In this document: in pieces, positions 7,938 to 16,726 of the stretch
How positions within the stretch are numbered: position 1 is the first letter of the stretch
Layout: every line of letters starts with the position of its first letter
DNA from: an uncultured Bacteroidia bacterium
Lineage (GTDB): Bacteria; Bacteroidota; Bacteroidia; Bacteroidales; UBA932
Direction of reading: 5' to 3'
DNA length: 54,545 nt
Assembly (NCBI GenBank): GCA_902784435.1
Contig: CACZUR010000015.1
Coordinates: 1-54,545 of the forward strand
Notes under the pieces: generated by a model
Database searches by the model: none
What the model was told of the DNA's origin: nothing
The model's input: the letters and a program-made list of their open reading frames with translations, nothing else
Position numbers and translations under genes: made by a program

Positions 7938-10772
7938 ATGGGAGAAATGAATATGAAAATGAAAATGAACAGAATACTTGTACTGCTGTCCGTTGCAGCA
8001 ATGGCCTTTGCCTGCACTCGGGAAGAGATGCCAGCCAATCCAGCCACCGACGGAGAATCGGCCAATCTTGTCACCTTCGATGTTGGCTTTTCCATTCCCA
8101 CTGGAGAGAGTCCTTCCACCAAAGCGATGGCCGATGCCACACCTGTTATCAAGAATATCTACATTGCCGTATTCGGCTCCAACAATTACCTGAACGAATT
8201 CGTAAAAGCCGTTCCGCTGACATCGGCTGGTGGAGCCATTAGCCTGGAGGGTGGTGAATACAAATACGTGAAGGATGGAGGCGTGTACAATGTCCGTTTC
8301 TCCCTGAAACCCACTACCAGCAAACGTTATGTGCACGTGCTAGCTAATGTTCCTGAGGGAAATACGCCCCCGGACTTTGGTTATGTAGATGAGGTGATGG
8401 GTAAGAATCTCTATACAGAAAACGATGAAGACGGCTACTGGCAATACCTGGAATTCCCCAGTGGTATTGATGGTACATCTGCTACTACTAGCCGTTTCAA
8501 CGGCCTTAAACTAGTACGGAATTTTGCCAAGGTGAGTCTGGACCCGGGAACCAATTTTACTCTTGTGGGTTTTGAACTTTACGACACACCTACCCGTGGC
8601 AGTTTTGCCGCTTATAAGGGCAAGGAAGTGGGAAGCGGAGGCGTTACCTATAATTTTTATTCTGGTTGGGGTACAACCGATGCTACGGAATATGCCACTG
8701 TTAAAGGTGCTTATTCTGGCTACCTGATGCCCGGAGCCACGCCTCTCCATCGGCCGGAATCTCCCACTTGGACTAATACCAGCTCCAGGTTCACCTATGA
8801 GCACCCTGCCAGTGAAGATAATCCCACCTTTATAGTTGCCAAGCTCACCAGGACATCCGCCCCTATTACCACTAGATACTATCGCCTTGATATCTTGGAC
8901 AACAACGGGCATAAGAGTCCTCTTCTGCGCAATTACCATTATACGGTCAAAATTGATAACATTTCCAGTTCCGGCTTTGATACGCCGGAAGAAGCTTTAG
9001 AGAATCCTTCCGACTACAACTTCACCCTTTCAGAAGAATCAAGGGACGCTTACGAAATTGAAAACAACGGCGCCTATATGGAGGTGGAATACGTGGAAAA
9101 GGTGTTCACTAAAGCTCAATCTGACGTCCCTTTCAAGTACCGCTATCAGTCGGACGTTTCGGTTTCCCCAAGTGCTTATTCGTCCGGAACAGTATCTGAC
9201 GTCAGCGGAGAAGGAGAAGTGACGAAGGATTGGGGCACCGGTACTTCGCAAGGAACGACGGGCGAGGGTCCCGTTGATGGCTGGTATACTGTGACTTACG
9301 ACGTGGCTGACCCAGCCAACATCGGAAGTGATGAGTTGGTATCTTCCTTTTATATTAATGCTGGCGAAGGCAAGCAGATGATTCAGCGCCGGATAGACAT
9401 TGTCTCCATGAAGAAGAAGCAACTGACGGTTACTGAATGGTCACTCTCTGGAACAACCCTTACCTTGACATTTACGGTTCCTGACGGGCTCAGACAATCG
9501 ATGTTTCCCATTCAGTTCAAGTTCGAAGCCTACGATATCACTTCCAATGAACAAATTCTCAGTCCGCAAACTGAGGGTATGATTTCCGACTACAAGGTGA
9601 CAAGTACCGGTTCTGTCATCTACTCCCTCGAGGATTATTTCTATTCTGATTATACAGCGTTAGGGGGAAAGAGTATCACCGTGGTGTTTAAGTCTCCTTC
9701 GGCTGTAAAACCGGAGGTGATCCTTTCCGATCTGAACGACTATTTTGAGCTTTTGGATTTGGGGGGCAGCTTTGCCACAGGTCTGGCGGCTAACGCCATA
9801 GCCAAGGGATCTGGCCATACAACAACCCTGGATTTTCGGGCCGCAACTACAGCTCCGATGACGCTGACACTCACTAAGCTTACTGCAACGGAGTTTGACG
9901 ATGCAAGCGGGACACTTACAAAGACCGGGGAAAGCGGAGATACTTATACCTATTCCTATGTTCCTAAGTCAACCGGAGACAAAAGTATCGAACTTACGGC
10001 AACAACGAATGATGAAGCTGGAACGGCCGCTTTCGCCCTCGTTACACCTGATGCGACAAATTACCCCAAGGATCCCGATCCTCTTACTGTAGGCCGCTAC
10101 GACAAATATGTAACAGGAGCACTTACGCAGGCGGCAGAATTGCCGCTGGGAACAGGCCAGAGTACCACATTCTCCTTCAATTATTCGGCTCGTGACTTGA
10201 TGCTCGTAACCATTACGGCTCCTGGAGTGGATTTAGCTTTGGCCGGTGGTACGGACGGGAAATTGACGGGAAGTGCCGGAAACTATACCTACACTCCGGG
10301 ATCGACAGGTGTGAAGACATTCACCATTACCTCCAAGACAAACCTTGAGGATGCCGGTACCATCTCGTTATCGATGCCTTATATGACCAATCCGGATCCT
10401 CTCACTGTGAAGCGCGCCACCAAGATTGTGATACCAATGGGGAAACTTATCCTGGACGATGCATTGCATTTCACCACCCCTATGTATTGGCGTACCAGCA
10501 AGGTATATAGTACTAGCGGTACGGCCGGGCACTCTGATTACTTCTCTGCAAACGATGCCGGAGATGGTTCCAACACAGGTAAGATTACCATTGACATCTC
10601 CTCCTTCACCAAGGCAGACGGCACGCCGGTTTACTTTATGTACGAGTACACCCAGATTATTTGGATCATTATCCCGATCCCTATTCAGCGCCATCGGTTT
10701 GCATCAATTACTCTGAGTGATCTCCTGGCTGCTGCAGCCGGAACTGCTAAGACGCTGACTTTCACAGATTAG
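7938..10772 (+). CDS. Large fimbrial lipoprotein, putative tip subunit
   Basis: Up to 944 residues. Five ATGs cluster at the start; the ones at 7953 or 7965 give the best signal peptide (MNRILVLLSVAAMAFAC, lipobox AFAC). The mature part has fimbrillin-like segments (LVTFDVGFSIPTGESPSTKA; RNFAKVSLDPG, like a pilin strand). After about residue 500 come several Ser/Thr-rich beta-sandwich-like repeats, each around a LTLT/ITIT core with D-x-G turns. The shared phrase NYPKDPDPLTVGRYDK / TNPDPLTVKRATK shows an internal duplication. It starts 3 nt after the previous stop and closes the rightward operon before a hairpin terminator. Probably an extracellular adhesive subunit; no enzymatic motif seen. 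Confidence 0.8.
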   Translation: MGEMNMKMKMNRILVLLSVAAMAFACTREEMPANPATDGESANLVTFDVGFSIPTGESPSTKAMADATPVIKNIYIAVFGSNNYLNEFVKAVPLTSAGGAISLEGGEYKYVKDGGVYNVRFSLKPTTSKRYVHVLANVPEGNTPPDFGYVDEVMGKNLYTENDEDGYWQYLEFPSGIDGTSATTSRFNGLKLVRNFAKVSLDPGTNFTLVGFELYDTPTRGSFAAYKGKEVGSGGVTYNFYSGWGTTDATEYATVKGAYSGYLMPGATPLHRPESPTWTNTSSRFTYEHPASEDNPTFIVAKLTRTSAPITTRYYRLDILDNNGHKSPLLRNYHYTVKIDNISSSGFDTPEEALENPSDYNFTLSEESRDAYEIENNGAYMEVEYVEKVFTKAQSDVPFKYRYQSDVSVSPSAYSSGTVSDVSGEGEVTKDWGTGTSQGTTGEGPVDGWYTVTYDVADPANIGSDELVSSFYINAGEGKQMIQRRIDIVSMKKKQLTVTEWSLSGTTLTLTFTVPDGLRQSMFPIQFKFEAYDITSNEQILSPQTEGMISDYKVTSTGSVIYSLEDYFYSDYTALGGKSITVVFKSPSAVKPEVILSDLNDYFELLDLGGSFATGLAANAIAKGSGHTTTLDFRAATTAPMTLTLTKLTATEFDDASGTLTKTGESGDTYTYSYVPKSTGDKSIELTATTNDEAGTAAFALVTPDATNYPKDPDPLTVGRYDKYVTGALTQAAELPLGTGQSTTFSFNYSARDLMLVTITAPGVDLALAGGTDGKLTGSAGNYTYTPGSTGVKTFTITSKTNLEDAGTISLSMPYMTNPDPLTVKRATKIVIPMGKLILDDALHFTTPMYWRTSKVYSTSGTAGHSDYFSANDAGDGSNTGKITIDISSFTKADGTPVYFMYEYTQIIWIIIPIPIQRHRFASITLSDLLAAAAGTAKTLTFTD

Positions 10773-10788
10773 TGCTCCCTTTTCCCCT

Positions 10789-10817
10789 CGAACGGCTGCC
10801 TTCCCGGCAGCCGTTCG
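10789..10817 (+). terminator. Hairpin terminator of the rightward fimbrillin operon
   Basis: A perfect 12-bp stem (CGAACGGCTGCC / GGCAGCCGTTCG) with a 5-nt loop lies 16 nt after the stop at 10772. There is no clear U-run after it, so it may act bidirectionally or simply protect the transcript end. Confidence 0.6.
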
Positions 10818-10842
10818 CTGTGTAAATCATTAAAATGTTTAC

Positions 10843-11425
10843 CATGCAACGTGTAACGCGAAAAACGCCCAAAAGTGCGTTATAGGGTGCAGCCTCATGC
10901 AACGTGTAACGCGAAAAACGCCCAAAAGTGCGTTATAGGGTGCAGCCTCATGCAAGGTGTAACGCGAAAAACGCCCAAAAGTGCGTTACAGGGTGCAGCC
11001 CCATGCAACGTATAACGCGAAAAACGGCCAAAAGTGCGTTATAGGGTACACCCCCATGCAACGTGTAACGCGGAAAACGCGCAAAAGTGCGTAACAGGGT
11101 GCTGCCCCATGTAACGTGTAACGCGAAAAACGGCCAAAAGTGCGTTACAGGGTGCAGCCTCATGCAACGTGTAACGCGAAAAACGCTCAAAAGTGCGTAA
11201 CAGGGTGCTGGCTCATGCAACGTGTAACGCGAAAAACGCCCAAAAGTGCGTTATAGGGTGCCGCCTCATGCAACGTGTAACGCGAAAAACGCCCAAAAGT
11301 GCGTTACAGGGTGCAGCCTCATGCAACGTGTAACGCGAAAAACGCCCAAAAGTGCGTTACAGGGTGCAGCCTCATGCAACGTGTAACGCGAAAAACGCCC
11401 AAAAGTGCGTAACAGGGTGCTGCCC
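10843..11425. repeat. 53-bp tandem repeat array, 11 copies
   Basis: Eleven consecutive 53-bp units start CATGCAACGTGTAACGCG and run without spacers through the gap between the fimbrillin operon and uraA. Each unit holds an 8-bp inverted repeat, TGTAACGC ... GCGTTACA, around a loop of about 17 nt. Copies differ by a few bases; in the copy at 11002 both arms change together (TATAACGC/GCGTTATA). Reverse-strand frames through it are repeat artefacts. Likely a VNTR-type intergenic element, function unknown. Confidence 0.9.
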
Positions 11426-11486
11426 CATGCCGTAACGTCGGCCTGCGCCGTGTTAATAACTTTTTGCAAAACTTTCGGGGCGGGTA

Positions 11487-11517
11487 TTGTTTTAAAAAAA
11501 TTTAATATCTACCTTTG
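11487..11517 (+). promoter_or_regulatory. Promoter of the nucleobase uptake operon
   Basis: TTG at 11487-11489, exactly 20 nt, then TACCTTTG at 11510-11517: a full match to the Bacteroidetes -33/-7 consensus. It lies 53 nt before the uraA ATG and just after the repeat array. Confidence 0.8.
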
Positions 11518-11569
11518 TCCGGTCATAGAAGGCCAGAAGGGTTGACATTACTTAACAAACCTTTATCAT

Positions 11570-12925
11570 ATGACACAAAAACAGCAGCAAGCTATCTATG
11601 ACGCCCGTACGCTCGGTACAGGCAAGATGCTTACCCTGGGGCTTCAACACATGTTCGCCATGTTCGGAGCCACGGTTCTGGTTCCGGTGATTACCGGTCT
11701 GTCGATGAGTGCTACTCTCCTTTTTGCAGGTTTGGGTACACTCATTTTTCATTTGCTCACCAAGCTCAAGGTCCCGGCGTTCCTGGGTTCGTCCTTCGCA
11801 TTCCTGGGAGGCTACGCAGCCGTTGTCTCCATGGGCCAGGCCCAGGGGCTCAGCGCTGCGGAGTCGCTGCCGTATGCCTGCATCGGTGTGTTCGCGGCCG
11901 GTCTCATCTACTTTGTGCTGGCGGGCCTGTTCGCCGCTTTCGGCGCACGCAAGGTGATGCGGTTCTTCCCCCCGATCGTGACGGGCCCCATCATCATCGC
12001 CATCGGCCTTACCCTCTCCGGCAGCGCCATCTCCAACTGCAACCAGAACTGGTGGATTGCTCTCCTGGCCATTGTCATCATCATCGTGTGCAATATCTGG
12101 GGCAAGGGCATGATCCGGATCATCCCCATCCTGCTGGGTGTCCTGGGTTCCTATATAGTGGCGGCCTGTTTCGGCCTGTGTGACTTCACGCCCGTGAAGG
12201 ACGCCGCCTGGTTCGGCCTGCCCTTCCGCTGGGAGAATACGGCCTTCCATGTGTTCAGCAATCCCAACTGGGGCCTGATTGTGAGCGCCATCATTGCCAT
12301 CGTGCCCATCTCCCTGGCCACCATGATGGAGCACATTGGCGACATGTGCGCCATTTCCTCCACCACCGGCATCAACTACCTGGAAGACCCGGGCCTGCAC
12401 CGCACCCTGATGGGCGACGGCCTGGCCACCATGCTGGCCTCCCTGTTCGGTGCTCCCGCCAATACCACTTACGGTGAAAACACCGGTGTCCTGAATCTGA
12501 CCAGGGTGTATGATCCCCGCGTCATCCGCATCGCCGCCTTCTTCGCCATCCTCCTCAGTTTCTGCCCCAAGTTCAGCGCCCTCATCAGCTGCATGCCTCC
12601 GGCAACCATCGGCGGTGTGTCCCTGGTGCTCTACGGTATGATATCGGCCGTGGGTGTGCGTAACGTGGTGGAAAATCACGTAGACTTCACCAAGAGCCGC
12701 AACGTAATCATCGCAGCCCTCATCCTGGTGCTGGCCATCGGCATCAAGTACGGTGCCAATGACGCCATTTCGCTGGGCTTTACCAGCCTGAGCGGCCTGG
12801 CCCTGGCGGCCCTGGTGGGCGTGATTCTGAACGCCGTCCTGCCGGGCAAGGACTACGAGTTCGGCTCCAACCCGCTTGGAGACAAGGCGGTGGACTTTGA
12901 AATGAACCCTTCCCTCCGGAAATAG
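11570..12925 (+). CDS. uraA: Uracil/xanthine permease, NCS2 family
   Basis: 451 residues, the usual size for UraA-type proton-coupled nucleobase symporters of the inner membrane. The N-terminal LGLQHMFAMFGATVLVP and the GLSMSATLLFAG segment are typical of NCS2, and 12-14 hydrophobic helices run through the protein. The middle has the family stretch around MMEHIGD, followed by GLATMLASLFGAPANTTYGENTGV. The ATG at 11570 follows an AT-rich leader with no strong Shine-Dalgarno, normal for this phylum. First gene of an uptake set with a Tsx-like channel and a purine permease, separated from them by a hairpin at 12931. Substrate most likely uracil; xanthine cannot be excluded. Confidence 0.9.
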   Translation: MTQKQQQAIYDARTLGTGKMLTLGLQHMFAMFGATVLVPVITGLSMSATLLFAGLGTLIFHLLTKLKVPAFLGSSFAFLGGYAAVVSMGQAQGLSAAESLPYACIGVFAAGLIYFVLAGLFAAFGARKVMRFFPPIVTGPIIIAIGLTLSGSAISNCNQNWWIALLAIVIIIVCNIWGKGMIRIIPILLGVLGSYIVAACFGLCDFTPVKDAAWFGLPFRWENTAFHVFSNPNWGLIVSAIIAIVPISLATMMEHIGDMCAISSTTGINYLEDPGLHRTLMGDGLATMLASLFGAPANTTYGENTGVLNLTRVYDPRVIRIAAFFAILLSFCPKFSALISCMPPATIGGVSLVLYGMISAVGVRNVVENHVDFTKSRNVIIAALILVLAIGIKYGANDAISLGFTSLSGLALAALVGVILNAVLPGKDYEFGSNPLGDKAVDFEMNPSLRK

Positions 12926-12930
12926 TACAA

Positions 12931-12965
12931 GCACCCGACCCCATTGAGGCCGGGTGCATTTTTAA
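12931..12965 (+). terminator. Terminator or attenuating hairpin after uraA
   Basis: GCACCCG ... CGGGTGC stem followed by ATTTTTA, 5 nt after the uraA stop. It separates uraA from the 12990 gene, so downstream genes may be expressed at a lower level or from their own promoter. Confidence 0.7.
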
Positions 12966-12989
12966 TAATTCACTCATAAACTACGCTTT

Positions 12990-13718
12990 ATGTTTAAAAA
13001 AACTATTGTTGCCGCAGCCGTGGCTGCCCTGGCCTTTGTTCAAGGAGCAAACGCCCAGACCAATCTCCAGACTTTCTACGATTTCGGAAGCAATCGTGGA
13101 CATTTCACCACCACCCTGGAAGGTTTCTACAATGACAATTGGGGAAATACCTTCTTCTTTATCGACTATGACTTCAATCACAAGGATGCCAATGGCGTGA
13201 ACCAGGCTCCCAGCGGTTCCTATATGGAAATTGCCCGCTGCCTAAATTTCTGGCACAATTCCGCCCTTTCACCCCTGAGCCTGCAGGTGGAATACAACGG
13301 TCTGGTGGGCGTGAACCAGAATTTCCTCTTCGGCCTGGACTATTTCCTCCACAGCCAGGACTTCAAGAATACCTTCAATTTCAAGCTCCTCTATAAGACT
13401 TTCAGCGCCGGTGCCAGCAGCGATATTCCCGTGCAGTTCACCTTCGTGTGGGGCATGCAGGACCTGTTCGGTGTTCAGGGTCTGCGCTTCAACGGCTTTG
13501 CCGATATCTGGGGAGAGAACGTGATCAACTTCATGGAAGCTGCCGATAAGCCCCAGAAGTTCGTATTCATCTCGGAACCGCAGCTGTGGTATTGCATCGG
13601 CCAGCATTTCGGCGTTCCCAACCTGAATATCGGCACCGAGATCGAGCTGTCCTGCAACTTCGCCGGTTACGACGGTTTCAAGGTCCGTCCTTGCCTGGGT
13701 ACCAAGTGGGTTTTCTAA
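12990..13718 (+). CDS. Tsx-like/DUF5020 outer-membrane channel
   Basis: 242 residues. A Sec signal peptide (MFKKTIVAAAVAALAFVQGANA, cleavage before QTNLQ) is followed by alternating aromatic/polar beta strands and a terminal Trp-Val-Phe, typical of an outer-membrane barrel. FYDFG near the start, FFFIDYDF and the final RPCLGTKWVF are features I associate with Bacteroidetes DUF5020 proteins related to the nucleoside channel Tsx. Its position between two nucleobase permeases supports uptake of nucleosides or bases across the outer membrane. Start at 12990 is set by the signal peptide. It is 12 nt from the next gene, so cotranscribed. Confidence 0.78.
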   Translation: MFKKTIVAAAVAALAFVQGANAQTNLQTFYDFGSNRGHFTTTLEGFYNDNWGNTFFFIDYDFNHKDANGVNQAPSGSYMEIARCLNFWHNSALSPLSLQVEYNGLVGVNQNFLFGLDYFLHSQDFKNTFNFKLLYKTFSAGASSDIPVQFTFVWGMQDLFGVQGLRFNGFADIWGENVINFMEAADKPQKFVFISEPQLWYCIGQHFGVPNLNIGTEIELSCNFAGYDGFKVRPCLGTKWVF

Positions 13719-13730
13719 CATCGGCATGCG

Positions 13731-15062
13731 ATGAAACCTGCATTTGAGAAACTTTTCGGCTTCGATTCTGCGAAGCACAATGTAAAAACCGAGATTCTGG
13801 CCGGTATCACCACCTTCCTTACCATGGCCTATATCCTGGCCGTGAACCCCGCCATCTTCGGTGCGCTGGACGGTATGCCGGGTGGCGCCGTGTTCACCGC
13901 CACCGCCCTGGCCGCCATCATCGGTACGCTGGTCATGGCCCTGTATGCCAAGAAGCCCTTCGCCCTGGCTCCCGGCATGGGCCTGAACGCCTTCTTCGTG
14001 TACACCGTGTGCCTGGGCATGGGTTATTCCTGGCAGTTCGCCCTCACGGCCGTTCTGCTGGAAGGTTTGCTGTTCATCATCCTCACCCTGACCAAGGTGC
14101 GCAGCTGGCTGCTCAATGCCATTCCCGGCACGCTGAAGAAAGCCATCGGCGCAGGTATCGGCCTGTTCATCGCCTTCATCGGCATGCAGAATGCCGGTAT
14201 CATCATCGACAACGACGCTACCCTGGTGGGCCTGGGCCACATCACCGAAGGCACGGCCATGCTGGCCATGATCGGCCTGTTCATCACCGCCGGCCTGGTT
14301 ATGGCCAAGGTGCGCGGCGGTATCCTCTGGGGTATCCTGGCCACTACGCTGCTGGGCCTTGTCATCAAGGATCCTGCCACCGGAAAAGCCATCACCCAGC
14401 TGAACGGCGTGGTGTCGTTCCCGGACAGCGTCAGCCCCATCTTCTGCCAGTTCGAGTGGAGCCAAATCCTCTCCCTGGATATGCTGGTGGTCGTTTTCAC
14501 CTTCCTGTTCATTGATATGTTCGACACCATGGGCACCATCATCGGCGTGCACCAGGGAGCCGGCCTCGTCCCTGAAGGGGCCCGCCGCGACGACATTCCG
14601 GATATGGAGAAGATGTTCCTGGCCGACTCCATCGCCACCGTGTGCGGCGCCTGCCTGGGAACTTCCACCACCACCACCTATGTAGAGAGCGCTTCGGGCG
14701 TGGGTGAAGGCGGCCGTACCGGCCTCACCGCCCTTTCCACCGCAGTCTGCTTCATCCTGGCCCTGTTCTTCAGCCCGCTGTTCCTGGCTATCCCCAGCGC
14801 AGCCACGGCTCCCGCCCTCATCATCGTGGGCGTGATGATGATGCCTTCCATCAAGCGCATCCACTGGGACGACTATTGCAAAGCCATCCCCGCTTTCATC
14901 ACCATCATCATGATGCCCCTGGCCTACAGCATCAGCGACGGTATCCTCCTGGGTGTCATTTCCTATGTGGCCTGCCACGCCGTTGCCGGCCGCTTCAAGG
15001 ACATTTCCATTACCATGTGGATTCTGGCAGCCCTGTTCGTCTGTAAGTACATCTTTATCTAA
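13731..15062 (+). CDS. Adenine/guanine/hypoxanthine permease, AzgA/PbuG type
   Basis: 443 residues of inner-membrane NCS2 transporter of the AzgA branch. The opening FEKLFGFDSAKHNVKTEILAG, then TTFLTMAYILAVNP and APGMGLNAFF, are hallmark segments. Later come FLFIDMFDTMGT and GTSTTTTYVESASG, the conserved substrate-site region. Length and helix pattern are complete. It sits 12 nt after the Tsx-like gene. With uraA and the channel it forms a salvage set for both pyrimidine and purine bases. The purine substrate is inferred from family. Confidence 0.9.
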   Translation: MKPAFEKLFGFDSAKHNVKTEILAGITTFLTMAYILAVNPAIFGALDGMPGGAVFTATALAAIIGTLVMALYAKKPFALAPGMGLNAFFVYTVCLGMGYSWQFALTAVLLEGLLFIILTLTKVRSWLLNAIPGTLKKAIGAGIGLFIAFIGMQNAGIIIDNDATLVGLGHITEGTAMLAMIGLFITAGLVMAKVRGGILWGILATTLLGLVIKDPATGKAITQLNGVVSFPDSVSPIFCQFEWSQILSLDMLVVVFTFLFIDMFDTMGTIIGVHQGAGLVPEGARRDDIPDMEKMFLADSIATVCGACLGTSTTTTYVESASGVGEGGRTGLTALSTAVCFILALFFSPLFLAIPSAATAPALIIVGVMMMPSIKRIHWDDYCKAIPAFITIIMMPLAYSISDGILLGVISYVACHAVAGRFKDISITMWILAALFVCKYIFI

Positions 15063-15100
15063 GTTTATCTATGCAGTTGAACGGCAGTACATAAGAAATG

Positions 15101-15135
15101 AGCCGACCTTTTTAGGGCTGGCTTCTTTCTTTAGT
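15101..15135 (+). terminator. Weak terminator after the purine permease
   Basis: An imperfect hairpin (AGCC ... GGCT with an inner CC/GG) is followed by a T-rich tail (TTCTTTCTTT) about 40 nt after the permease stop. Weak. Confidence 0.35.
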
Positions 15136-15156
15136 ATGTGCTACATGCTTTGCTTT

Positions 15157-15225
15157 GGGTGTTGCGGTTGGTGGTTTGCGGTTGGTGTTGCGGTTGGTGT
15201 TGCGGTTGGTGGTTCGCGGTTTGCC
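15157..15225. repeat. Short GTTGCGGTTGGT direct repeats
   Basis: Several imperfect copies of GGTGTTGCGGTTGGT run head to tail. Low complexity, no coding sense seen. Confidence 0.7.
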
Positions 15226-15291
15226 CTTTGTGGCTTGTGGTTTTGCTTTGCGACCGAATTGACAATTGAAGGGCTGTCTGAGGCCGATTTT

Positions 15292-15795
15292 GTGTACATA
15301 CCTGGTATGTGCAGCGTTTGGGACGGGGTCTCGGGGAAGGTATGTACATCTGGAACGCGCTGGAAGGCCGTTTTCGTGTACATACCTGGTATGTGCAGCG
15401 TTTGGGACGGTGTCTCGGGGGAGGTATGTACATCTGGAACGCGCTGGAAGGCCGTTTTTGTGTACATACCTGGTATGTGCAGCGTTTGGGACGGGGTTTC
15501 GGGGAAGGTATGTACATCTGGAATGCGCTGGAAGGCCGTTTTTGTGTACATACCTGGTATGTGCAGCGGTTTGGATGGGGTTCCGGGGAAGGTATGTACA
15601 TCTGGAACGCGCTGGAAGGCCGTTTTTGTGTACATACCTGGTATGTGCAGCGGTTTGGATGGGGTTTCGGGGGAGGTATGTACAGCTGGAACGCGCTGGA
15701 AGGCCGTTTTTGTGTACATACCTGGTATGTGCAGCGGTGGCCTGGATGAGGCACGGTTCGGACGGGGATTCCGTGGAACCGCGTTGACAACTATA
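15292..15795. repeat. 84-bp tandem repeat array, 6 copies
   Basis: Units start with GTGTACATACCTGGTATGTG at 15292, 15376, 15460, 15544, 15628 and 15712, a constant 84-bp period; the last copy is degenerate. Every complete unit contains GTACATACCT and, about 34 nt later, its exact reverse complement AGGTATGTAC. The array is open in several frames on both strands only because 84 is divisible by 3. It lies in the convergent space between the permease operon and the P-II/DUF1538 operon. Confidence 0.9.
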
Positions 15796-15822
15796 ACGCA
15801 TACATGCCACATTTCCTGTCAA

Positions 15823-15945
15823 CGCGGCTCGGAGGCGAATTCTTTCGTTGGCCTCCTACGCGGCTCGGAGGCGATTCTTTCGTCGTCGGCCTCAAACGCC
15901 GCCCGATGCCGATTCTTTACCAGCCTACTACGCGGCCCGTGCGCG
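15823..15945. repeat. Degenerate repeat of about 40 bp, 3-4 copies
   Basis: Repeats of the form ACGCGGCTCGGAGGCGATTC followed by TTTCGT and a GCCTC-rich tail. Two copies are close, then a diverged third and a partial fourth. No gene seen. Confidence 0.6.
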
Positions 15946-15957
15946 TGCTTTGTGCCG

Positions 15958-16036
15958 GCAACGGCAGAGCGTGCTAACGGCAGAGCGTGGCAACGGCAGA
16001 GCATACCAACGGCAGAGCGTGCCAACGGCAGAGCGC
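15958..16036. repeat. 16-bp tandem repeat, 5 copies
   Basis: Five copies of about AACGGCAGAGCGTGCC end directly at the stop codon of the P-II gene at 16039. The last copy adjoins the coding end, so the array forms the 3' end of that operon's transcript. Confidence 0.8.
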
Positions 16037-16038
16037 GC

Positions 16039-16353
16039 TTACATCTTGAGCGTGGTGCGCTCTACCGGGAGGGAGAAGGCGATGCCCTGGGCTTCTTTGG
16101 CCAGGCCCCCTTCCTGATAGATGGCCTGCAGGACGGCGTCCTTGATGGCGCTGGACACCAGGATCAGGATAATCTCCTTGTCCGGATGGATGCTGATGTT
16201 GAAGAATTCCTCCGCCTCCGGATTGGCCGATCCGCGGCCACGGACGATGGTACCGCCGCGTGCCCCCGCTGCCCGGGCCACTTCCATGATGCTTTGGGAA
16301 AAGCCTGCATTAGCAATGCAGAGAATCAGTTCGAATTTTCCTTCGTCTGCCAT
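16039..16353 (-). CDS. P-II-like (GlnB-family) protein, second copy
   Basis: 104 residues from MADEGKFELILCIANAGFS; longer frames upstream run into the preceding gene and are rejected. The GlnB-like ferredoxin fold is suggested by the alternating strands and by ARAAGARGGTIVRGRG, the place of the P-II T-loop/ATP region. NPEAEEFFNISIHPDKEIILILV follows. The uridylylation Tyr of classical GlnB is not visible. It follows another P-II-like gene with almost no gap and a DUF1538 transporter, a pairing known for DUF1538 proteins. Most likely it gates or senses nucleotides for that transporter. Confidence 0.78.
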   Translation of the reverse strand: MADEGKFELILCIANAGFSQSIMEVARAAGARGGTIVRGRGSANPEAEEFFNISIHPDKEIILILVSSAIKDAVLQAIYQEGGLAKEAQGIAFSLPVERTTLKM

Positions 16354-16354
16354 A

Positions 16355-16723
16355 TCAGATTTCCTCCTTGACTCGTTTGTCGTTACATAAAAAACCGTAT
16401 ACCAGCGTGCCGATGACGCTGGTGAGGCGGATGGTAAAGGCCACGCCTTTGTATTCTCCGCCCTTCTGGAAAGTTTGGTCCAGGTGCTCGATGAGCGAAG
16501 CGGCTTCGTCCTGCCGTACCACGGCGGCAATGAGGGTCTTGGGTTTTTCGGCCAGTCCCAGCACGCTGGCGATGAGGTGCGTGGTGCCCTGGGCCGGTGC
16601 CATGAACTGCAGGTTGGCCTGATGGGACTGGATGATGCTGGAGAAGTAGGCTTTCTTGCGGTTGTGCACGATGACCACCAGCAGTTCCAGCTTCATGGGC
16701 GCTATATTGTGTGTACTTTCCAT
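16355..16723 (-). CDS. P-II-like protein, first copy
   Basis: 122 residues, weakly similar to the next gene's product (GEYKGVAFTIRLTSVIGT against the other's AKEAQGIAFSLPVERT). It begins MESTHNIAPMKLELLVVIVHNRKK; an internal start at MKLELLV is also possible. The GlnB-like strand-helix-strand pattern is present, with a GTTHLIASVLG segment at the T-loop position. It starts 3 nt after the DUF1538 stop. Two different P-II-like proteins suggest a heteromeric regulator of the transporter (inference). Confidence 0.7.
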   Translation of the reverse strand: MESTHNIAPMKLELLVVIVHNRKKAYFSSIIQSHQANLQFMAPAQGTTHLIASVLGLAEKPKTLIAAVVRQDEAASLIEHLDQTFQKGGEYKGVAFTIRLTSVIGTLVYGFLCNDKRVKEEI

Positions 16724-16726
16724 AAG

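Noticed and set aside
10948-11469. Reverse-strand frames of 67-90 aa in the 53-bp array
   Set aside because: They repeat the unit in translation (FFALH, HPVTHF), so they are products of the tandem repeat, not genes.
10843-15795. CRISPR array
   Set aside because: No variable spacers between repeats; units are contiguous tandem copies and no cas genes are present.
15112-15822. Frames up to 236 aa on both strands in the 84-bp array
   Set aside because: Open only because the 84-bp period keeps frame; all three reverse frames are open, which real genes rarely show.
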